A model generated the notes under the pieces. That model saw only the letters and a list, made by a program, of their open reading frames with translations, had not been told where the DNA came from and did not search any database. From positions 1 to 5,330 of the forward strand of contig JAGGWL010000347.1 in NCBI GenBank assembly GCA_021157555.1: DNA of 5,330 nucleotides. Reading direction: 5' to 3'. This DNA comes from Deltaproteobacteria bacterium (GTDB lineage: Bacteria; Desulfobacterota; Desulfobacteria; Desulfobacterales; BuS5). Positions 1 through 5,330 of the stretch are shown here, piece after piece (the stretch's first letter is position 1; each line of letters opens with the position of its first letter). The translations under genes were made by a program, and so were the position numbers.

Positions 1-52
1 ATTGTATTATATATGGAACGAGAACGAAATAACTTTTACAATTTATAAATTC

Positions 53-1216
53 ATGGTTCAAGATAAAAAAAAAATAAAAACAATTATCGCTTCACAATAT
101 TTTTTGTATTTCGGTGTGATGGGGATATCGTTACCTTATTTTAATCTTTATTGTTATCATATCAATTTAAGCGGCTTTGAAATCGGAATTTTATCAGCCA
201 CAAGATCTTTAACAATGATACTGTTCCCTATAATGTGGAGCATAATTGCCGACCGGTTTAACGCAAGAAGACCTATTTACATTTTATGTAATTTTGTAAG
301 CGCCGGGATATGGGCATTCTATCTTTATACGGATCATTTCCAGGCAATGCTTTTAATTACAATCTGTTATGGTTTTTTCTTTACCCCTGTCATATCTTTC
401 CTGGAAGCTTTTACTATGGATATCCTGGCCGGGGAAAAAAAAAGTTACGGCAGGATAAGAGTATGGGGGACAATAAGTTTTATTCTTGTAACAACTTTTC
501 TTGGTGTGCTGATAGATTATTTCCCAATAAAAATTATAATTATTCTCATACTGGCTGGATCATTGGTTCAAGCTTTGATCTCAACAAAAATACCAGGAAC
601 TGTAATCCGGAGGGATTTAAACAGGAGAGAAGTAAAAAAATTTTTAAATAAACGACTTCTAATCTTTTTGTTTTGTGGTTTTTTGATGCTTATGAGTCAC
701 GGCGCTTATTATTGTTTTTTTTCCATACATCTTAAGCGCCTCGGATATGGTAATACCTTTATTGGAATAGCATGGGCTTTAGCTTCAGTTTCCGAGATTC
801 TGGTTATGGTTAATTCCGACAGGATTTTCAGAAAAATTTCTCTGGAAAAAGTTCTTCTCTTTTCCTTTATTGCGGCAGCATTAAGATGGTTTATACTTTA
901 TTCTACTGAGTCGCCCTATCTCATTCTTTTTTCACAAATTTTTCATGCTATAACTTATGGCACATTTCATATGGCAAGTATTCTGTACATTGATATGCTA
1001 ACCGACGATTTTAACAAAACTTTCGGGCAGGCAGTCAATAATGCCGTTTCATACGGCTTGGGGATGATGGTTGGTTTTTTGTTAAGCGGCTATCTTTATG
1101 GAAAAATCGGTTCGCCTTCCCTGTTTCTGATGAGCCGCGTTATCGCTTTAATCGGAGGCATTGGGCTATGGGGATTTGGTTTTTTAACCGGAAAATCTGT
1201 CCCCGTTTCCAATTAA
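53..1216 (+). CDS. MFS transporter, MFS_1-like (NupG/HcaT-type) permease of unknown substrate
   Basis: An inner-membrane secondary transporter of the major facilitator superfamily, 387 residues from ATG 53. About twelve hydrophobic segments are visible, near residues 9-34, 42-66, 74-92, 95-120, 136-155, 159-177, 201-224, 233-253, 264-283, 286-309, 326-348 and 355-379, with a charged central loop at about 181-200. The loop between helices 2 and 3 (ADRFNARRP, 66-74) is a degenerate MFS motif A. YGRIRVWGTISFI (132-144) resembles the hallmark of the MFS_1_like group, which includes the nucleoside permease NupG and the phenylpropionate permease HcaT. The frame is open upstream to a TTG at position 2, but those 17 residues do not look like an MFS N-terminus. 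ATG 53 followed by a lysine-rich start and helix 1 fits better, although no Shine-Dalgarno is visible there. Substrate and direction cannot be told from sequence, and the neighbours do not settle it. Family call is firm; the exact start is uncertain. Confidence 0.88.
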   Translation: MVQDKKKIKTIIASQYFLYFGVMGISLPYFNLYCYHINLSGFEIGILSATRSLTMILFPIMWSIIADRFNARRPIYILCNFVSAGIWAFYLYTDHFQAMLLITICYGFFFTPVISFLEAFTMDILAGEKKSYGRIRVWGTISFILVTTFLGVLIDYFPIKIIIILILAGSLVQALISTKIPGTVIRRDLNRREVKKFLNKRLLIFLFCGFLMLMSHGAYYCFFSIHLKRLGYGNTFIGIAWALASVSEILVMVNSDRIFRKISLEKVLLFSFIAAALRWFILYSTESPYLILFSQIFHAITYGTFHMASILYIDMLTDDFNKTFGQAVNNAVSYGLGMMVGFLLSGYLYGKIGSPSLFLMSRVIALIGGIGLWGFGFLTGKSVPVSN

Positions 1217-1220
1217 TCAG

Positions 1221-1250
1221 TTGATCTTTATAAAAAATTTTTGTTATAAT
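1221..1250 (+). promoter_or_regulatory. Candidate sigma-70-like promoter for the decarboxylase gene
   Basis: TTGATC (1221-1226) and a consensus TATAAT (1245-1250) are separated by 18 bases, in the gap just after the transporter stop codon and about 54 bases before the decarboxylase ATG. The -10 is a perfect match and the -35 matches four of six consensus positions. The gap is very AT-rich, so a chance match is quite possible. If real, transcription would begin near 1257 and leave a leader of about 47 bases with no Shine-Dalgarno. Confidence 0.4.
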
Positions 1251-1265
1251 TATTCCCTTTATAAA

Positions 1266-1276
1266 ATTGTGACAAT
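1266..1276. repeat. Short palindrome between promoter and decarboxylase start
   Basis: ATTGTGACAAT is a palindrome with five-base arms around a central G. It lies about 16 bases downstream of the candidate -10 box and 27 bases before the decarboxylase start. Its position would suit a repressor half-site pair, but the arms are short and no known operator is recognised. It is recorded only as a visible sequence feature. Confidence 0.25.
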
Positions 1277-1303
1277 CGCTTAATCTGAACGGTTAATATT
1301 ATT

Positions 1304-2956
1304 ATGCAAAATAAAAAAACAAGCAAGCGCAAAGAGAAAAAAGAATTAGTAGCTGACTGGTCATCTCTTATAAGGGTATTTATAAGACCTGAAAATGAAG
1401 CTTCCAAGAATATTTTAGTAAAATATATGCGCCCTATCCTTTTTGGATTACATGATTTTTTAAATCAACATGTTGGAGTCACACGTAAGGTCAGCCTGAA
1501 GGATATGTCAACTTGTTTTACAAATTCCATTATAAACGAACAACCTGAAAAAAATCTGGATTCTCTTATAACGGATCTTATTGAAAATATTGCGCCACAT
1601 GCTGTTAATATCGCTTCTCCTTATTTTGTTGGGCATATGACTTCCGCTATACCATTTTTTATGGTGCACCTTAAAACAATAGTCACCGCCCTTAACCAGA
1701 ATGTGGTTAAGCTTGAGACGTCAAAAATTGTTTCAGTCCTTGAAAGACAGGTTCTTGCAAAGATGCACAGGCTGCTTTATCGACAAGAGGATTCTTTTTA
1801 TGATGAAAATATTCAAAATCCCAATACAACTTTAGGTTGTTTTGTAGAGGATGGCACACTGGCTAACCTTACCGCTTTATGGGCCGCAAGAGATAATCTT
1901 TTTGCACCCCGAGAAGGGTTCGAGGGTGTAGAAAGAGAAGGGATTCTGGCTGCGTACAATGCTTACGGAATTAAAAGATGCGTTGTACTGGTCTCCAGAC
2001 TTGGGCATCTCTCTATCAGGAAAGCCGGAGGGCTGCTTGGCCTGGGAAATAAAAATATTATCCCTGTAGATGTAGATAACAACAATAGAATAAAACTTGA
2101 TAGTCTGAATAATATTATCAAAGATATTAAGGAAAATGAAAAAAATACCAAAATACTGGCTATTGTCGGTATTGCAGGCACAACCGAAACAGGAACAGTA
2201 GATCCGCTTGAAGAGCTTGGCAATATATGCGCTGAAAACAAGATACATTATCACATTGATGCCGCATGGGGAGGTCCGACCATCATGTCTAAAAAATATA
2301 AAGGACTCCTGAAAGGGCTTAAACTTGCAGATTCCATAACAATAGACGGTCATAAACAATTATATATGCCTATGACTTGCGGTATGGTATATTTTAAAGA
2401 TTCCAGGTATATGGACGCAGTCGCCTATCATTCAACCTACATAAACAGGCCGGGTTCTGTTGACCTTGGAATTAAATCAATTGCCGGATCAAGAGAAGCT
2501 AATTCCATAATATTAGACAGTGCTCTCAAAATAATGGGCACACAGGGTTATGCGCTTCTTATTGAACATGGTATAGAAACAGCAGCCGAATTTGCGCAGG
2601 AAATAAAAAACCGTCCGGACTTTCAGTTGATAACCGAACCTCAACTCAACATTATAACTTACAGAATATGTCCTTTAAGGATACAGCAGAAACTTGCTGA
2701 AGCGATTCCTGAACAGAGAAAGGCTATTAATCAGCGCCTCAATGAAATTACCCGAATTATTCAAATACTTCAAAGGGAGGCTGGAAAGAGTTTTGTATCA
2801 AGAACGACCCTTATTAGCGAAAACAACCTTCAAGAAGAGATTGTTGTTTTTCGATGTGTGATTATGAATCCTTTAACGGACATAACGATTCTCGGGAAGG
2901 TTCTGGATGAGCAGAAAAAAATCTATAAAATGATATTGCCTGAAGATAGATTGTAA
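1304..2956 (+). CDS. panP: PLP-dependent L-aspartate 1-decarboxylase, PanP type
   Basis: A cytoplasmic group II pyridoxal-phosphate decarboxylase of 550 residues, close to the usual PanP length. PanP-type enzymes convert L-aspartate to beta-alanine plus CO2, supplying pantothenate/CoA synthesis in bacteria lacking the pyruvoyl enzyme PanD. Visible landmarks are: ASPYFVGHMTSAIPFF (104-119), the conserved substrate-side segment of the family; ALNQNVVKLETSK (129-141); the phosphate loop EDGTLAN (182-188); GHLSIRKA (234-241), whose His235 should stack on the PLP ring; HIDAAWGG (317-324), whose Asp319 should pair with the pyridine nitrogen; and DGHKQLYMP (348-356), whose Lys351 should form the Schiff base. 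The C-terminal FRCVIMNPLTD is the usual small-domain motif. The first 17 residues are rich in Lys/Arg. ATG 1304 is the first ATG after an in-frame TGA at 1286-1288; no Shine-Dalgarno is seen. No other pantothenate gene is in the window. Glutamate or another amino acid as substrate cannot be excluded. Confidence 0.87.
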   Translation: MQNKKTSKRKEKKELVADWSSLIRVFIRPENEASKNILVKYMRPILFGLHDFLNQHVGVTRKVSLKDMSTCFTNSIINEQPEKNLDSLITDLIENIAPHAVNIASPYFVGHMTSAIPFFMVHLKTIVTALNQNVVKLETSKIVSVLERQVLAKMHRLLYRQEDSFYDENIQNPNTTLGCFVEDGTLANLTALWAARDNLFAPREGFEGVEREGILAAYNAYGIKRCVVLVSRLGHLSIRKAGGLLGLGNKNIIPVDVDNNNRIKLDSLNNIIKDIKENEKNTKILAIVGIAGTTETGTVDPLEELGNICAENKIHYHIDAAWGGPTIMSKKYKGLLKGLKLADSITIDGHKQLYMPMTCGMVYFKDSRYMDAVAYHSTYINRPGSVDLGIKSIAGSREANSIILDSALKIMGTQGYALLIEHGIETAAEFAQEIKNRPDFQLITEPQLNIITYRICPLRIQQKLAEAIPEQRKAINQRLNEITRIIQILQREAGKSFVSRTTLISENNLQEEIVVFRCVIMNPLTDITILGKVLDEQKKIYKMILPEDRL

Positions 2957-2997
2957 AAAAATGAGGACAAAATAACTTGATTTTTTGAATTAGTCTT

Positions 2998-3005
2998 AGG
3001 AGGAG
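2998..3005 (+). promoter_or_regulatory. Strong ribosome binding site for the MBL-fold hydrolase
   Basis: AGGAGGAG ends 11 bases before ATG 3017 and is a near-perfect Shine-Dalgarno. It fixes the start of the hydrolase. It stands out because neither of the two genes upstream has a recognisable ribosome binding site, which suggests this gene is translated relatively efficiently. Confidence 0.8.
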
Positions 3006-3016
3006 CTAAATTTATA

Positions 3017-3892
3017 ATGAAAACAAATTTGATTGAGATAAAGCAGGAGGATCCTGGCTTTAATTCATTTTTCGGATCATGGATCTGTAGAGATGATATA
3101 AATTTTATTGTCGATGTCGGCCCTGCCTGTTCAGCGCAAAAACTTATAGATTCGTTACATTCTACAGGAATAGAGAGGCTGGATTATATACTTATTACAC
3201 ATATACATATAGATCATTGCGGAGCTCTGGCTGATATACTTGAGCATTTCCCAATGGCAAAGGCGATTTGCCACGCCAAGGGCATAAAACATATCGTTGA
3301 ACCTGAAAATCTTTGGAAGGGAAGCCTTAAAGTCCTCGGAGATATTGCCAAAATGTTTGGCCCTCCAGGATCGGTTGCAAAAGAAAGATTAATCCCGCAT
3401 ACAGAAACAGAAATAAAAGATCTTATGGTAATAGAAACACCCGGTCACGCGGCTCATCATCTGAGTTTTTGTTATAAAAATTTACTCTTTGCCGGTGAAG
3501 CCGGGGGTAATTATTTTCTGATAAATGGGGAAGAATACCTGCGCCCCGCCACACCGCCAAGGTTTTTTTTCGATATTTTCGTAAATAGTGTGGATAAGCT
3601 GCTGGCCCTGGATGATCAGCCTATCCATTATGCACATTTTGGCAGTGCAGAAAGCTCTCACAGACTTTTAAACAGATTCAGGAAGCAGTTATTTCTATGG
3701 AAAGATATTCTTTTCGAAGAATTTCAAAAAGGCGGGGATGATATTATAAACCGATCTATTGATGTGCTGTTAGAAAAAGATTCCAACCTGGAAGTTTTTA
3801 GTAAAATGGATGCCGAAACACAGAGACGGGAAAGAAATTTCCTGAGGAACGCGGTAAAAGGATTTTTGGGATATTTCAAAGAAATATTTTAA
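3017..3892 (+). CDS. Metallo-beta-lactamase-fold hydrolase
   Basis: A 291-residue protein of the metallo-beta-lactamase superfamily (Lactamase_B domain, glyoxalase II-like layout), predicted cytoplasmic because no signal peptide or membrane segment is seen. Metal-ligand motifs appear in the expected order: THIHIDHCG (61-69) gives His62, His64, Asp66 and His67; TPGHAAHH (141-148) gives His144; YAHFG (205-209) gives His207. The position that normally carries the bridging Asp is instead Glu161, in FAGEAGG (158-164). DVGP (33-36) after the first strands is the usual fold signature. The region after about residue 212 is a charged helical tail (much Lys, Arg, Glu) outside the core fold. The start is fixed by a strong Shine-Dalgarno. 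The gene follows the decarboxylase after 60 bases, so co-transcription is possible. The superfamily includes thioester, lactone, phosphodiester and other hydrolases, so no substrate is assigned. Fold call is firm; function is open. Confidence 0.88.
   Translation: MKTNLIEIKQEDPGFNSFFGSWICRDDINFIVDVGPACSAQKLIDSLHSTGIERLDYILITHIHIDHCGALADILEHFPMAKAICHAKGIKHIVEPENLWKGSLKVLGDIAKMFGPPGSVAKERLIPHTETEIKDLMVIETPGHAAHHLSFCYKNLLFAGEAGGNYFLINGEEYLRPATPPRFFFDIFVNSVDKLLALDDQPIHYAHFGSAESSHRLLNRFRKQLFLWKDILFEEFQKGGDDIINRSIDVLLEKDSNLEVFSKMDAETQRRERNFLRNAVKGFLGYFKEIF
3868..3890 (+). terminator. Weak hairpin at the end of the MBL-fold gene, possible terminator
   Basis: ATATTTC (3871-3877) and GAAATAT (3881-3887) form a perfect 7-bp inverted repeat around an AAA loop. 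Three G-U pairs (3868-3870 with 3888-3890) could extend the stem in RNA. It is followed by an AT-rich stretch rather than a clean U-run, and it lies within the last codons. The stem is mostly A-U and G-U and therefore weak, so this is only a possible + strand terminator. The opposite strand lacks a following T-run. Confidence 0.25.
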
Positions 3893-3899
3893 TTATTTG

Positions 3900-3915
3900 A
3901 TATTATTGTTAATAT
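3900..3915. repeat. AT-only inverted repeat in the convergent gap
   Basis: ATATTA (3900-3905) and TAATAT (3910-3915) form a 6-bp inverted repeat with a 4-base loop. It occupies the middle of the 34-base gap between the stop codons of the two convergent genes. It could contribute to transcription ending from either side, but an all-A/T stem of this length is unstable and may be chance. Confidence 0.2.
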
Positions 3916-3926
3916 AGAATCAACTA

Positions 3927-5330
3927 CTATGGTTTAAACAGGTCATCAAAAACAATTGACCGTTCCTTTTGAGGCAAAGAAGTGTCCGCCTCAATCGCAT
4001 CACGCAGATCAGCTTTAGAATCCTCATCAATCCACCAGTACCAGTATGCGCTTCTTTCATCACCATATTTTGAGAGTACAGTCTCAGGGGTGCCGAAACG
4101 ATTCCAGTAAAGAAGACGAGTATAATTTATGTTCCATAATAAAACATAGGGAAAATCCTGACAAACTAATTGATCTATTTTTCTGTATATTTTGTTTCTT
4201 TCGCTAATATTAAAATTTGACTTTTGTTCTTTTATCAGGCGATCCACCTTTTTGTTTTTAAAACCTGTTATATTATTGCCGCCCTTCCTGTCCGCCTCAA
4301 TAGACGACCACATCCCTTCGGGATCTTTAAAAATGCCGGAACCCCATGAAGCCCATGTCATCTGAAAATTGAATTCATCCATATCTTTCGCCCATGCAGC
4401 CCAGTCCTTTTTATCTATCACTAATTCTATCCCCACATCTTTAAGATCTTCAGCATAGATTGCAAGAAATTTTTCTGCGGCAGAACTTCTTGTCAAAAAT
4501 TTAAAGGAGAATTTTCTATTATTTTTTTCAAGAAAACCTGTTTTAGAGTTAACAATCCATCCTGCTTTTTTCAGCAGTCCCCTCACTTTTTCTTTGTTCA
4601 TTTCAATCAGGGGATTCGGGCATGGTATATTTTTGGAATAAAGATCTTCAAAATAAGATCTGTGTAAAAAATATTGGTTATACATCAGGACGCTGTTCAT
4701 TTTTTTGCGGTCAAGTAGCAGCGCCATAGCTTTGCGAACCCTGATATCATCAAAGGGAGGTCTCCTTAAATTCATTGCAAAACCCTGAAAGCCTATGGGC
4801 TTATGGTTAAATATTTTTTGTTTTACAATTCGATTTTTTAAAAAATTTCCACCGCCGGTTTCATTTATCCATATTCTGGAAGTGTAAATAGGGAAAAGAT
4901 CTATACGACCCTTTTTAAATGCTTCAAATGCATTTTCACGTTCCGCAAAAAATTTAAACTTGATTTGCTGAAAGTTGCCTGTTCCCAACGAAAATTTGGC
5001 ATTTCTGTTCCACCAGTCTTTGCGCCGCTCCAAGGTTAGGAAAATCCCCTCATTATTTTTTCCTAACCTATAAGGGCCTGATACAACAGGAAAAGCAAAA
5101 TTAATCTTATTGAAATCTTTTTTTTCTAAAGCCTTACGAGACAGAATATGGAAACCTCCGGCAGTTCCAAGATTTTTCCAGTGAACATTTTTAGCAACAA
5201 AGCGGATAGTATAATCGTTTATAAGATCAGGCGGATAAAATCGTTCCATATCTACTTTATGAGGACCTGTAAGATTTTTAGGATCCATAATAGTATCGTA
5301 AGTAAATTTGACATCAGATGCTGTTACAGA
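3927..5330 (-). CDS. Family 5 extracellular solute-binding protein, YejA-like, 5' end outside window
   Basis: The periplasmic substrate-binding component of a peptide-type ABC importer (SBP_bac_5 family, closest in pattern to YejA). About 467 residues are visible. The frame is open to the window edge, and the edge codons read SVTASDVKFTYDTI, matching the family's conserved T-A-x-D-V-x-F segment. The ATG at 5286-5288 is therefore internal, not the start. YejA-type proteins are about 600 residues, so roughly 130 residues including the signal peptide should lie to the right. In numbering from the edge, SGPYRLG is at 84-90, RKDWWNRN at 103-110, GFQGFAMNLRRPPFDDIRVRKA at about 180-201 (the strongest family hallmark), SYFED at 225-229, LLKKAGW at 252-258 and GSGIFKDPEGMWSS at 330-343. 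The gene converges on the hydrolase, so no permease gene follows it. The ligand could be an oligopeptide or a peptide-like compound; it cannot be told from sequence. Family call is firm; YejA subgroup is likely. Confidence 0.88.
   Translation of the reverse strand, partial: SVTASDVKFTYDTIMDPKNLTGPHKVDMERFYPPDLINDYTIRFVAKNVHWKNLGTAGGFHILSRKALEKKDFNKINFAFPVVSGPYRLGKNNEGIFLTLERRKDWWNRNAKFSLGTGNFQQIKFKFFAERENAFEAFKKGRIDLFPIYTSRIWINETGGGNFLKNRIVKQKIFNHKPIGFQGFAMNLRRPPFDDIRVRKAMALLLDRKKMNSVLMYNQYFLHRSYFEDLYSKNIPCPNPLIEMNKEKVRGLLKKAGWIVNSKTGFLEKNNRKFSFKFLTRSSAAEKFLAIYAEDLKDVGIELVIDKKDWAAWAKDMDEFNFQMTWASWGSGIFKDPEGMWSSIEADRKGGNNITGFKNKKVDRLIKEQKSNFNISERNKIYRKIDQLVCQDFPYVLLWNINYTRLLYWNRFGTPETVLSKYGDERSAYWYWWIDEDSKADLRDAIEADTSLPQKERSIVFDDLFKP

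Noticed and set aside
2..52. Upstream extension of the transporter from a TTG at position 2
   Set aside because: The 17 extra residues are polar and aromatic and unlike an MFS N-terminus. The ATG at 53 with a lysine-rich lead into helix 1 is a better start, though the window edge prevents a full check.
310..651. A 113-codon open frame on the + strand inside the transporter gene
   Set aside because: It lies wholly within the transporter in another frame, and its translation is rich in Asn, Tyr, Cys and Ser with no recognisable domain; the overlapping frame encodes clear MFS helices.
1963..2241. A 92-codon minus-strand open frame with a Ser/Leu/Ile-rich translation
   Set aside because: Its hydrophobic, serine-rich composition is the expected antisense shadow of the decarboxylase and overlaps another antisense frame.
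1877..2359. A 160-codon minus-strand open frame inside the decarboxylase gene
   Set aside because: It is antisense to the catalytic core of the PLP enzyme, including its cofactor Asp and Lys, and shows no domain or ribosome binding site of its own.
2957..3016. A promoter or terminator in the gap between the decarboxylase and the hydrolase
   Set aside because: The gap has a strong ribosome binding site but no convincing -10/-35 pair and no GC-containing hairpin followed by a T-run, so read-through from the decarboxylase is the simpler view.
1..5330. A dedicated multi-gene system such as a defence island, biosynthetic cluster, CRISPR or mobile element
   Set aside because: No transposase, integrase, nuclease, repeat array, tRNA or toxin-antitoxin pair is seen. 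The four genes belong to common families with no clear joint function and two opposing transcription directions.

Overview
This is a low-GC, ordinary-looking stretch of bacterial chromosome with four protein-coding genes and very little intergenic space. The protein sequences (a YejA-type solute-binding protein, a PanP-type decarboxylase, an MFS_1-like permease and an MBL-fold hydrolase) read like those of Gram-negative, probably anaerobic Desulfobacterota/Desulfobacterales. That assignment rests on general resemblance only, because no marker gene is present.

Layout from left to right: (1) a 12-helix major facilitator transporter on the + strand, best started at ATG 53; (2) an 87-bp AT-rich gap with a plausible sigma-70-like promoter and small inverted repeats; (3) a 550-residue PLP-dependent group II decarboxylase of the PanP type on the + strand, probably making beta-alanine from L-aspartate for pantothenate/CoA synthesis; (4) a 60-bp gap ending in a strong Shine-Dalgarno; (5) a 291-residue metallo-beta-lactamase-fold hydrolase on the + strand; (6) a 34-bp convergent gap; (7) on the - strand, the C-terminal ~467 residues of a family 5 (peptide/oligopeptide) extracellular solute-binding protein. 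Its frame stays open to the right edge of the window, so the gene is incomplete here.

The three + strand genes could share transcripts, but there is no obvious shared pathway. panP has a recognisable biosynthetic role, while the transporter and the hydrolase have unknown substrates. The solute-binding protein belongs to a separate, opposing transcription unit and is its last gene. I found no RNA genes, CRISPR, insertion sequence, phage feature or evidence of a new multi-gene system. The points most worth checking are a Glu in place of the usual metal-bridging Asp in the hydrolase, an unusual acidic phosphate-loop motif in the decarboxylase, and the solute-binding protein's lack of downstream permease genes.
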